DNA from: Paenibacillus oryzae
GTDB taxonomy: Bacteria > Bacillota > Bacilli > Paenibacillales > Paenibacillaceae
Direction of reading: 5' to 3'
DNA: 64,000 nucleotides
NCBI RefSeq assembly: GCF_001675045.1
Contig: NZ_LYPA01000065.1
Coordinates: 248,001 to 312,000 of the forward strand
Position 1 is the first letter of the stretch, and the number at the start of each line of letters is the position of its first letter. This document shows, piece by piece, positions 53,381 to 61,164 of the stretch. The notes beneath the pieces are model-generated. The model was not told the origin of the DNA. It did not search any database and was given only the letters and a program-made list of their open reading frames with translations. A program made the position numbers and the translations under genes.

Positions 53381-53513
53381 TAATGTAACATAACATTAAC
53401 GGAAAGACAAACGGATTTTTTTGTTGATTTCGTACAATTATCGAGTTGAATTTGAGCATTACAAATAAATAATGTTATGAATATTGACATTAATATAACT
53501 TATGATTTATGCT
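53381..53513 (+). promoter_or_regulatory. Divergent control region: two TAATGT/ACATTA operators and the gntR promoter
   Basis: Site 1 is TAATGT-N6-ACATTA (53381-53398) and site 2 is TAATGT-N11-ACATTA (53470-53492). They share the 10-mer TAATGTTATG in opposite orientation. Site 2 overlaps the -35 of a promoter TTGACA (53484-53489)-N18-TATGCT (53508-53513) that reads into the GntR gene. The most likely binder is the GntR protein itself. Confidence 0.5.
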
Positions 53514-53535
53514 TTCCTTATCAAAAATATGTGAT

Positions 53536-53547
53536 ATTTGATCAAAT
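53536..53547 (+). promoter_or_regulatory. Perfect palindrome before the GntR gene
   Basis: ATTTGATCAAAT, 12 bp, between the promoter and the GGGGGGTGATGG ribosome site of the regulator. Candidate autoregulatory operator in the 5' untranslated region. Confidence 0.4.
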
Positions 53548-53566
53548 CTTCGGGGGGTGATGGTTT

Positions 53567-54253
53567 TTGGACAATCCTTTAAGCATGCGAACGATGGGAG
53601 AAAGGGTGTTTGCTCAAATCAAGCAGTGGATCATTAGCGGCGAGCTGGCGCCGGGTGAAAAAGTGGATCAGGATGCCATCGCCGAACGGCTTCAGGTGAG
53701 CAAGATGCCGGTCAGGAGCGCTTTGGAAAAGCTGGCTGCCCAGGATTTTGTTCAATTGCACTCGCATCGGGGGGCAACGGTTAATGATCTTTCCGCCGAG
53801 CACCTGACGGAAATTTATTTCGTCCGCTGCTTGCTGGAGGAGGCGGCTGTCAAGCTCGCCGCGGCCAGTCTGAGTGCAGCGGACGCCCAAAAGCTTGACG
53901 GAATGATTGCGGAGCAAGAGAGGCTGGCGGGGGTTGATATGGAAACGATGCTAGCCGCAAACCGGAAGTTTCATATGTTTATCTATGAGCTGGCCGGCCA
54001 GCCGGTCATGCTGGGCATCATACAGCGCTTATGGGAGCAGAGCGAGCGTTATCGTCGTATTTTGCTGGGGGACAGGCATATGGTGGATGGTTCCATTCAG
54101 GAGCATCGCCAGCTTGTCGAGTTGATGAAAAGCGGCAGTCCCGAAGAAGCAGGGCGTTTTCTCGTCGAGCACAATCGCAAGACGGAAAGCTTTGTGATGC
54201 AATATATCAAACAGACACAGTGGAGGGATCGCTATGAAGTTGAGAGTGTTTAG
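53567..54253 (+). CDS. GntR family transcriptional regulator, FCD (FadR) type
   Basis: A 228-residue regulator. The N-terminal winged helix-turn-helix spans about 8-70 (QIKQWIISGELAPGEKVDQ, AERLQVSKMPVRSALEKL). A C-terminal FCD effector domain (about 80-215) carries LAANRKFHMFIYELAG and EHRQLVELM with the metal-binding histidines. FCD regulators usually respond to a carboxylic acid from the pathway they control. TTG 53567 follows GGGGGGTGATGG. It overlaps the binding-protein gene by 20 nt, so it heads the catabolic operon. Confidence 0.93.
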   Translation: MDNPLSMRTMGERVFAQIKQWIISGELAPGEKVDQDAIAERLQVSKMPVRSALEKLAAQDFVQLHSHRGATVNDLSAEHLTEIYFVRCLLEEAAVKLAAASLSAADAQKLDGMIAEQERLAGVDMETMLAANRKFHMFIYELAGQPVMLGIIQRLWEQSERYRRILLGDRHMVDGSIQEHRQLVELMKSGSPEEAGRFLVEHNRKTESFVMQYIKQTQWRDRYEVESV

Positions 54254-55103
54254 CGCATTGATGACAGTTTGGGTTGTACTGCTTACCGCATGTTCAGGAA
54301 ACACCGCGACTCCGGGAACGGCCTCGCCGACGGCGGACGCTTCCGCACAGCCCTCGGCAGAAACGGCTGCCGACTATAAATTGGTGACCGAAGGCAAATT
54401 GACGTACGGCGTGGCTGCAACTTATCCGCCGTTCGAATATATGGCGGACGAGCAGTATACGGGCTTCGACATCGAGTTTATGGAGGCAATAGCGCGTGAG
54501 CTTGGACTTGAAGTTGAAATTGTGGCAATGAATTTTGACGGACTTATTCCCGCGCTTCAAGGCAAGCGCATTGATCTTATCAATTCCGCAATGTTTGTGA
54601 CGGAAGCGCGTGCGGCACAAGTTGATTTTATCAAATACATGGGCATTGGACGTTCCATTGTTGTTCCCAAAGGCAACAAGCTTGGCATTGCTTCAATGAA
54701 CGATTTGTCCGGCAAAACGGTGGCGGTGACAAGGGGCGCGATCGAAGAAGTGTACGTGACGGAGTTCAACGCTGAACTGAAGGCTGAAGGCAAAACTGAA
54801 ATCGACATTTTGGCGCTGCCTACAGCAAACGACGCCGTCCTTGCAACAGAAAACGGCCGTGCCGAAGCATTCCTGCATTCGTCTCCAGGCGCAGCTTATT
54901 TGCTCAAGGAGCGGGAAGGCGTCTTCGAGATTGCTCAAACCATGGAATCAGGCACTCAAATTGGCATTGCTGTGAACAAGGGTGAAACCGCATTGGCGGG
55001 TGCTATTGAAGAGGCTGTCAAAACGTTGGTGGAAAAAGGGATATATCATCAACTGATGGCTAAATACAATCTTCCGGCCGAAATGAGTCTGTTCAACAGA
55101 TAG
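54234..55103 (+). CDS. Amino-acid-type ABC transporter substrate-binding lipoprotein (family 3)
   Basis: A 289-residue lipoprotein. The signal peptide ends in a lipobox (LLTAC, Cys at about 20), then a Thr/Ala/Ser-rich tether. The SBP_bac_3 domain starts LTYGVAATYPPFEYM and contains TGFDIEFMEAIARELG. It also has NFDGLIPALQGKRIDLI and the hinge SGKTVAVTRGAIEE. Ligands of this family are amino acids and derivatives, including ectoine. GGAGGG precedes the ATG, which lies inside the GntR gene. Confidence 0.93.
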   Translation: MKLRVFSALMTVWVVLLTACSGNTATPGTASPTADASAQPSAETAADYKLVTEGKLTYGVAATYPPFEYMADEQYTGFDIEFMEAIARELGLEVEIVAMNFDGLIPALQGKRIDLINSAMFVTEARAAQVDFIKYMGIGRSIVVPKGNKLGIASMNDLSGKTVAVTRGAIEEVYVTEFNAELKAEGKTEIDILALPTANDAVLATENGRAEAFLHSSPGAAYLLKEREGVFEIAQTMESGTQIGIAVNKGETALAGAIEEAVKTLVEKGIYHQLMAKYNLPAEMSLFNR

Positions 55104-55173
55104 GCTGGCAGATAAAGCGAGTTTTTATCATTATTGAGTAGAGATTGCTGGAAACACGTAAAATTAGGGCCGT

Positions 55174-55192
55174 GGGACAGCGTGTTTGTCCC
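55174..55192 (+). other. Hairpin between binding-protein and permease genes
   Basis: GGGACA pairs with TGTCCC over a 7-nt loop, with no T run. Such hairpins protect the upstream mRNA and help make more binding protein than membrane subunits. Confidence 0.4.
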
Positions 55193-55222
55193 GTGGAACC
55201 CCCTTGGAGAGAGGGTGTAAAC

Positions 55223-55963
55223 ATGGAAGGATTCCTGGAGCACGTAAACGGCGTCTTTGACTACATGACCTCGCAGACGTTTGCCGCTGCTGCCGCGAAC
55301 ACGCTGAAGCTTACGCTGCTTGCACAACTGCTGGGCGTAGCGCTGGGATTTCTGCTGGCGCTTGGCAAAATGTCAAAATGGTCGGTTTTGAACAGCGCGG
55401 CCAATGGATACATCTGGTTTTTTAGAGGCATCCCCGTGCTGGTGCAATTAATCTTTGTGTTTAATGCCTTGCCGCAATTCGGCATCCGGTTATCCGGCTT
55501 TGAATGCGCGTTGATTGCGCTGGCATTAAACGAAGCGGCCTATATGGCTGAAATTATACGGTCCGGTCTTTCGGCAGTAAGCAAGGGGCAAAAACGCGCG
55601 GCGCACGTGCTTGGCATGAACAACTGGCAAACGATGAGACATGTGGTGCTTCCTCAAGCGGTACGTCTGATTGTTCCGCCAACGGGAAACCAGTTTATCG
55701 GCATGCTCAAAACATCGGCCATGGCATCGGTAGTTGGTTATATGGATTTGCTGCTCACGGCTCAACAAGCCGCAAGTGCAACCTTTAACTACGTAGACAC
55801 ATTAATTGCAGCCGTTATTTATTATCTGGTCTTTACGGCGTTGTTTACACTGCTGCAGGGCTACATCGAACGCAAAATGGATGTTGTCAAAGCATCTGAA
55901 AGGAAGCAAAAGCTGCTAATCGCAAAGTCCGGGATATCAGGCGAGAGCCGTTCGGCGGCCTGA
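55223..55963 (+). CDS. Amino-acid ABC transporter permease
   Basis: A 246-residue membrane protein of the His/Glu/Gln/Arg/opine permease family, with about five spans. FFRGIPVLVQLIFVFNALPQ is the usual motif after the first spans. The coupling loop reads GQKRAAHVLGMNNWQTMRHVVLPQAVR, close to the EAA consensus but with RAA for EAA. Only one permease gene is present, so a homodimer is expected. ATG 55223 follows GAGAGAGGGTG. Confidence 0.92.
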   Translation: MEGFLEHVNGVFDYMTSQTFAAAAANTLKLTLLAQLLGVALGFLLALGKMSKWSVLNSAANGYIWFFRGIPVLVQLIFVFNALPQFGIRLSGFECALIALALNEAAYMAEIIRSGLSAVSKGQKRAAHVLGMNNWQTMRHVVLPQAVRLIVPPTGNQFIGMLKTSAMASVVGYMDLLLTAQQAASATFNYVDTLIAAVIYYLVFTALFTLLQGYIERKMDVVKASERKQKLLIAKSGISGESRSAA

Positions 55964-55993
55964 GGGCTGCGGTGGCGGGAGAGGAGAAGGCGC

Positions 55994-56710
55994 ATGATCA
56001 AAATCGAAGCATTGACCAAGTCGTACCATGGCCGAGAAATTTTGAAAAACGTAAACCTGGAAATCAAAGAAGGAGAGCGGGTTGTTATCATCGGCCCATC
56101 AGGCTCCGGCAAGTCGACGCTTCTGCGCTGCATGGCAGGTTTGGAAAGTGTAGATTCGGGAGGCATTTCGTTCGAAGGCAAGGATATATTCGCAACAAGA
56201 AAAAATCGATCCGAAATCGGCATGGTATTCCAATCCTTTGATTTGTTTCCGCATTTAAGCGCGATGGAAAATATTATGCTGGCGCCTAATATTGTGCGCA
56301 AGGAAAAGGAACAGGCGGTGCGCGAACGCGCACTCAGGCTGCTGGACCGCGTCCATCTCATGGAGCACAAGGATCATTACCCGGAGCAGTTGTCGGGAGG
56401 GCAGCAGCAGCGGATCGCCATTGCCAGAGCGCTTGCCATGAATCCGAAGCTGATGCTGTTCGACGAACCCACCTCCGCGCTTGACCCGGAAATGACGGGC
56501 GAAGTGCTTGATGTAATCGGCGATGTGGTGAAGGATGGCATGACCGTCGTTATTGTAACCCATGAAATGGGATTTGCAAGACGGGTTGGCGATCGAATCA
56601 TTTTTATGGACGGGGGCATTGTGGTGGAGGATGTGCCTGCCGCCAAGCTTGCAGAGCTGCCCAAGCATTCGCGACTGGACCAATTTTTAAGCCAGCTGAA
56701 TCACTTTTAG
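55994..56710 (+). CDS. Amino-acid ABC transporter ATP-binding protein (GlnQ-like)
   Basis: A 238-residue ATPase: Walker A GPSGSGKST, Q-loop VFQSFDLFPHLS, signature LSGGQQQR, Walker B LMLFDEPTSALDPE and switch VTHEMGFAR. The sequence is typical of polar amino-acid importers. GGAGAAGG lies just upstream. It completes the importer with the two preceding genes. A 430-bp stretch of repeats separates it from the enzymes that follow. Confidence 0.95.
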   Translation: MIKIEALTKSYHGREILKNVNLEIKEGERVVIIGPSGSGKSTLLRCMAGLESVDSGGISFEGKDIFATRKNRSEIGMVFQSFDLFPHLSAMENIMLAPNIVRKEKEQAVRERALRLLDRVHLMEHKDHYPEQLSGGQQQRIAIARALAMNPKLMLFDEPTSALDPEMTGEVLDVIGDVVKDGMTVVIVTHEMGFARRVGDRIIFMDGGIVVEDVPAAKLAELPKHSRLDQFLSQLNHF

Positions 56711-56732
56711 TCCAAATTCTAATAAAAGTTCT

Positions 56733-56932
56733 AAAAGTTCGGTTATCAGTACCAAGAAGATGGGATGAAGCTAGAAATTGAGGACCGGAGCGTAGTGATA
56801 GCTACGTGAGGACCTCAAATGTTTCTGGAGGAAACATACTTCGTAAGCATATGCTTATTTCGGCTGAATGCCATATTCGACGCCAGCTATGACGCTAGTC
56901 ATAACCCGTAATGGGAAGCGGACTTTTTGAAC
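56733..56932. repeat. Structured intergenic repeat, copy 1
   Basis: About 200 bp bounded by AAAAGTTCGG and GACTTTTTGAAC. It contains hairpins CGTAG-TGATAG-CTACG, ATGTTTC/GAAACAT and TATGAC-GCTA-GTCATA, and a perfect AAGCATATGCTT palindrome. It matches copy 2 closely, apart from about 38 extra bases in the middle. There is no ORF. Confidence 0.75.
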
Positions 56933-56948
56933 GACCCTTAAAATGAAG

Positions 56949-57115
56949 GTTCAAAAAGTTCGGTTATCAGTACCAAGAAGATGGGATGAAGCTAGAAATT
57001 GAGGACCGGAGCTTAGTGGAAGCTAAGTGAGGACTGGAGATTTCGGCTGAATGCCATATTCGACGCCGGCCATGACGCTAGTCATAATCCGTAATGGGAA
57101 GTGGACTTTTTGAAC
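56949..57115. repeat. Structured intergenic repeat, copy 2
   Basis: About 167 bp with full inverted ends GTTCAAAAAGT / ACTTTTTGAAC. It is in direct orientation to copy 1, separated by 16 bp. The first hairpin reads CTTAG-TGGAAG-CTAAG, a compensatory G:C to T:A change relative to copy 1. Confidence 0.78.
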
Positions 57116-57142
57116 TACCTCTAAAAAAGGCGGGGAGACGGG

Positions 57143-58006
57143 ATGCGCGAGGCAACATTGGGTCTAGTACAGTTTGAAAGCATCATCGGCGATGTGGCAG
57201 CGAATGCGCGCAAGGCGGTCCGTTTTATTCGGGAGGCTGGCGAGCGGGAAGTTGATCTGATCATTTTTCCCGAACTGTTCTTGACCGGGTACGATTTGGA
57301 GTCGCTTGGACCGGAATACGGACGTCTCGCTCAGGATGAAGGAAGCGATGCAGTAGCGCTTCTGAAGGAAGCGGTTAGAGAGGCAGGCGTCAATGCCGTT
57401 TTGCCGATGCCGCTTGCAATGGAGAACGGCGTTTCCAATGGCGCTTACGCAATAAATCGCAAAGGCGACATCGTGGCTGCCTATAGCAAGGTGCATTTAT
57501 GGGATGAGGAAAGCCGGTATTTTGCGGCGGGAAACGAGTTTAAGACGGTACCGTTTGATTTTGCCAAAGTGGGCATGATGATTTGTTATGATGCGGGCTT
57601 TCCTGAATCGGCGAGGACGCTGACCTTGCAGGGGGCCGATCTGATGGTTGTGCCGTCCGCTTTTTCAAAGGAATTGCGTCATCGCTGGGACATTTATTTT
57701 GCCACGAGAGCGTTGGAGAACACCCGGTTTGTTGCCGCAGTTAACGGTGTGGGCGGCATTTCGGCCAATGAATTTTTATTTGGCAATAACAAGGTGGCTG
57801 CTCCGAACGGAGAATACGTACTGCAAGGCGCGAACGACCGCGAGGAAATGCAGGTGTTGACTATTGATTTAAACCGAAACAGCGAGTATGAACGCCAGAT
57901 TCCTTATTTGAGGGACCGGCGAAGCGATATATATGGCAACTATCAAAATAAAAGCGGAAAGAGGGATGGCGATGTCTGCGCTAATTTTTCCAATACAGGA
58001 GTTTGA
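57143..58006 (+). CDS. Carbon-nitrogen hydrolase (nitrilase superfamily amidase)
   Basis: A 287-residue enzyme with the Glu-Lys-Cys triad visible: Glu in IIFPELFLTGYD (about 44), Lys in AAYSKVHLW (about 116) and Cys in MMICYDAGFPE (about 152). Members hydrolyse amides, N-carbamoyl groups or nitriles. The context points to removal of an amide or carbamoyl group from the imported compound. The ATG follows GGGGAGACGGG. The gene overlaps the start of the M24 gene by 35 nt. The C-terminal tail (GKRDGDVCANFSNTGV) looks like read-on beyond the normal fold. Confidence 0.92.
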   Translation: MREATLGLVQFESIIGDVAANARKAVRFIREAGEREVDLIIFPELFLTGYDLESLGPEYGRLAQDEGSDAVALLKEAVREAGVNAVLPMPLAMENGVSNGAYAINRKGDIVAAYSKVHLWDEESRYFAAGNEFKTVPFDFAKVGMMICYDAGFPESARTLTLQGADLMVVPSAFSKELRHRWDIYFATRALENTRFVAAVNGVGGISANEFLFGNNKVAAPNGEYVLQGANDREEMQVLTIDLNRNSEYERQIPYLRDRRSDIYGNYQNKSGKRDGDVCANFSNTGV

Positions 58007-59135
58007 AACACGGCTTAGCCATGTGCAGCAAGAGCTGCGAAGCCGGGAGCTGTCGGCAATGCTGGTCCATACGCCGGAAAATATTTTTTATCTGACGGGT
58101 TATCAAAGCCCTGGTTATTATATGTATCAATGTTTGATCGTGCCTGCCGAAGGAAAGCCGAAGCTGGTGCTGCGGCGCGGAGAACTGGCCAATGTCGGGA
58201 CCTACAGCTGCCTCCCGCTTGATCAGGTGTCCGTTTACGAGGACACCAATGACCCGATCGCAATGACGGCGGATACGGTGCGGGAGCTTGGCGTGCCAGC
58301 GGGGCGAATCGGCGTGGAAACGGGCTCCTGGTTCCTGCAGGTCCGCGTTTATATGAAGCTGGAAACGCTGCTGGGAGACCAGTATGTTTTGAGCGATGCG
58401 CAGGGGACGGTGGAAAAATTCCGGGTCATCAAATCGCCGGGCGAGCTGGCCTATATCCGCGAAGCATGCAAAGTGGCGGATGCTTCGATGCAGGCGGGGC
58501 TAGATGCAATTGCCGTAGGTGCTAACGAGGATGAAGCTGCTGCCGCAATGTTTTCGGCGATGATATTGGCGGGCGGCGAATACATGGGCATGGAGCCGTT
58601 TATTTCATCAGGTTACCGATCCGGCAATATGCATGCCGCTTGGGGGCATAAAGTGATTGGCTCCGGCGAAACACTGCTGCTGGAGGTTGCGGGCGCCCGC
58701 AACCGGTATCACGGCGCATTGATGCGGGCCGCGCATACGGGAACGCCTTCCGATGAAGTGAAGCGGGCAAGCGAGGTATGCATCGCATCGCTGAACGCGG
58801 CGCTCGAAGCGGTCAAGCCGGGCGTTACGGCAGGCGAGGTGGATCAGGCTTGCCGCGGCGTCATTGAAAAAGCCGGCATGTACGATATGTTCCGCAAGCG
58901 GACGGGCTATTCCATAGGTGTAGCGTTTGCTCCCGATTGGGGCGAAGGACATATTATGAGCTTGCAGCGCGACGATGAGCGGGTGTTGAAACCGGGCATG
59001 GTGTTCCATATCCCGCCGGCTCTGCGCGTGCCTAATCAATTTGGCGTTGGCTTCAGCGAAACGCTGGTCGTTACCGAAAGCGGCTGTGAAATTTTAACCT
59101 CGCTGCCTCGCGAATTAACTGTTATAGGAGGGTAA
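57972..59135 (+). CDS. M24-fold hydrolase resembling ectoine hydrolase DoeA / creatinase
   Basis: A 387-residue protein: creatinase-type N-terminal domain (about 1-140, TPENIFYLTGYQSPGYYMYQ) plus a pita-bread domain. The aminopeptidase metal ligands are mostly lost. The usual D..SD pair becomes EVAGARNRYHGALMR, and the later His and Glu positions read GYSIGVAFAPDWGEG and FHIPPAL. That pattern matches metal-free creatinase and the ectoine hydrolase DoeA, which open C-N bonds of cyclic or amidine compounds. So it is probably not an Xaa-Pro peptidase. ATG 57972 follows AGAGGG by 6 nt. Confidence 0.87.
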   Translation: MSALIFPIQEFETRLSHVQQELRSRELSAMLVHTPENIFYLTGYQSPGYYMYQCLIVPAEGKPKLVLRRGELANVGTYSCLPLDQVSVYEDTNDPIAMTADTVRELGVPAGRIGVETGSWFLQVRVYMKLETLLGDQYVLSDAQGTVEKFRVIKSPGELAYIREACKVADASMQAGLDAIAVGANEDEAAAAMFSAMILAGGEYMGMEPFISSGYRSGNMHAAWGHKVIGSGETLLLEVAGARNRYHGALMRAAHTGTPSDEVKRASEVCIASLNAALEAVKPGVTAGEVDQACRGVIEKAGMYDMFRKRTGYSIGVAFAPDWGEGHIMSLQRDDERVLKPGMVFHIPPALRVPNQFGVGFSETLVVTESGCEILTSLPRELTVIGG

Positions 59136-59139
59136 AAGC

Positions 59140-59925
59140 ATGAATGCAGATATGAAGGGCAAAACGGCGCTGGTGGCGGCGGGAAGCAAAGGGCTTGGGC
59201 GCGCGGTGGCCGCCGAGCTTGCGGGCAGGGGCTGTAATGTGCTTTTGTTCAGCCGGGATGCGGAGGGAGCGGAGCGTACGGCGGGGGAAATTGCCGCGGC
59301 GACCGGAGCTTCAGTTGTTGGCATTCAGGGAGATGTATGTAAAGAGGAGGATTTAGCGCGCTGCGTATCCAATGCCGTCCGTTTATTCGGACGTTTGGAT
59401 ATCGTGGTGACGAACAGCGGCGGACCTCCCGCCGGCACGTTCGAGCAGTTGAAGGAAGAGGATTGGCTATACGCCTTTCAGTTGAATTTGATGAGCATTG
59501 TCCGTCTGGTGCGTCATGCGTTACCCCATTTAAAAGAAACGTCGGGCGTAGTCGTGAATTTGGCTTCTTCCTCCGTGAAGCAGCCAATTGCCGGATTAAC
59601 GTTGTCCAACGTTATGAGAACGGGCGTAGCCGGTCTGAGCAAAACGCTATCCGAAGAGCTGGCCGGATACGGCATACGCGTCAATACCGTTGCGCCGGGA
59701 CGCATTGATACGGACCGGGTCCGCACGCTGGATCAGGCGAGGGCGGCAAAAGCAGGCATTGCGCCGGAGGAGCTTAAAGCGAGAACGGAGGGCTCCATTC
59801 CGCTGGGCCGCTATGGAAAGCCGGAGGAGCTGGCCAAAACCGTCGCCTTTTTGTGCTCCGGGGACGCCAGCTATGTCACGGGTCAAACGCTGCTTGTTGA
59901 CGGCGGAATGGTAAGGGCGCTATGA
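59140..59925 (+). CDS. Short-chain dehydrogenase/reductase, atypical active site
   Basis: A 261-residue SDR fold. The cofactor loop is AAGSKGLGRAVA (a TGxxxGxG variant), and NSGG, NLASSS and the C-terminal YVTGQTLLVDGG are present. At the catalytic YxxxK position the sequence is LTLSNVMRTG, i.e. SxxxR, so the usual Tyr-Lys pair is missing. A subgroup of SDRs shares such LSN..R sequences; their reaction is unclear. It starts 4 bp after the M24 stop and overlaps the M20 gene (ATGA). It is part of the catabolic operon. Confidence 0.88.
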   Translation: MNADMKGKTALVAAGSKGLGRAVAAELAGRGCNVLLFSRDAEGAERTAGEIAAATGASVVGIQGDVCKEEDLARCVSNAVRLFGRLDIVVTNSGGPPAGTFEQLKEEDWLYAFQLNLMSIVRLVRHALPHLKETSGVVVNLASSSVKQPIAGLTLSNVMRTGVAGLSKTLSEELAGYGIRVNTVAPGRIDTDRVRTLDQARAAKAGIAPEELKARTEGSIPLGRYGKPEELAKTVAFLCSGDASYVTGQTLLVDGGMVRAL

Positions 59926-61112
59926 TGCCGGCAGAGCTTTTCAAGTCAGTAGAGGAGAGCCTTTCCATTAATCGGGTGCTTGAGGTGCTGACGCGCCTCG
60001 TCTCTTTTCAAAGCGTCAATCCCGGCGGCAACGAGGAGGAGGCGGCCCGCTATATTGGCGAGTTTATGAAAGCGGTGGGCTGCGAGGTGACGCTTCAGGA
60101 AGTCGAGCCGGGACGTCCCAATGTTTTGGCCGTGCTGAGGGGGACCGGCGAAGCCAAAGCTGTTATTCTGAACACGCACATTGATGTCGTACCCGCCGGA
60201 GAAGGGTGGAGCGGCGATCCGTTTCAGCTGCGCGTCGAGGATGGCAAGGCGATCGGAAGAGGCGTCATGGACGCCAAAGGACCGCTGGCAGCCATGATGG
60301 CGGCGATTGAGGCTATTGCGCGGTCGGGGAAGCGCCTTCCTGGAGATATCGTGCTGGCGGCGGTTGTTGATGAGGAAGCTGCCAGCAAAGGAGCCAAGGC
60401 GCTTCCTGTCAATCTGGAAGCATCGCTTGCCGTCATCGGCGAGGCGACCAATCGCACGCTTGCTATCGCCCATCGCGGAAGCATACGGCCAGTATTGGCG
60501 GCAAAAGGAGTAGCGGCGCATTCCTCCACGCCCCATCTGGGCAAAAATGCAGTTTCGCTAATGGCTAAAGCGGTCGTGGCGCTGGACGCGTTTGCCGAGC
60601 GGGAGCTTGCGGAGCGGCGCCATCCTTTGACCGGGCAGTCTTCTTTGGCCGTCACGATTATGAATGGAGGGATCAAGGAATCAATGATTCCCGACTATTG
60701 CGAAGCGTTGATCGATCGTCGGCTGATTCCAGGCGAATCAGAGGAGCGGGCGATACAGGAGCTGATGGATGTGCTGGAAGCAGAGGAAGCGCTGAAGGGG
60801 CAGCTTCATATTGCGCGTATGGTTCCGACAACCGGCGCAGCTTCGGAAACAGATGTAAACCATCCCGTAGTGAAGCTTTGCCGTGATGCGATATCAGCAG
60901 TATATGGACAACAGGATACGACAGTGACGGGCCTAACGGCCAATTGCGATATGACTCATTTTGCAGCCAGAGGCATTCCTTCCGTTATTTACGGGCCGGG
61001 CGACTTCAGCGTGGCGCATAAAACCGACGAATGGGTGACACTGGACGAGCTTCTGAACGCGGCGCGGGTTTACGCCCGGATTGCGCTTGAGGCCGCGACT
61101 ATGCGGAATTAA
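59922..61112 (+). CDS. M20 family deacylase (ArgE/DapE/Acy1-like)
   Basis: A 396-residue di-zinc amidohydrolase. Metal ligands are visible in NTHIDVVP (His), GRGVMDAKGP (Asp), VVDEEAASKG (catalytic Glu plus Glu) and AHKTDEWV (His). A dimerisation domain occupies about 185-290. The family cleaves N-acyl or N-succinyl amino acids. After an ectoine-hydrolase-like step the product would be an N-acyl diamino acid, so deacylation fits. Its start overlaps the SDR stop by 4 nt, indicating coupled translation. Confidence 0.93.
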   Translation: MMPAELFKSVEESLSINRVLEVLTRLVSFQSVNPGGNEEEAARYIGEFMKAVGCEVTLQEVEPGRPNVLAVLRGTGEAKAVILNTHIDVVPAGEGWSGDPFQLRVEDGKAIGRGVMDAKGPLAAMMAAIEAIARSGKRLPGDIVLAAVVDEEAASKGAKALPVNLEASLAVIGEATNRTLAIAHRGSIRPVLAAKGVAAHSSTPHLGKNAVSLMAKAVVALDAFAERELAERRHPLTGQSSLAVTIMNGGIKESMIPDYCEALIDRRLIPGESEERAIQELMDVLEAEEALKGQLHIARMVPTTGAASETDVNHPVVKLCRDAISAVYGQQDTTVTGLTANCDMTHFAARGIPSVIYGPGDFSVAHKTDEWVTLDELLNAARVYARIALEAATMRN

Positions 61113-61164
61113 GATACGGAAAAACCGTATGTGTTGAACACAAAATTATGCGAGGTGAGCCGAG

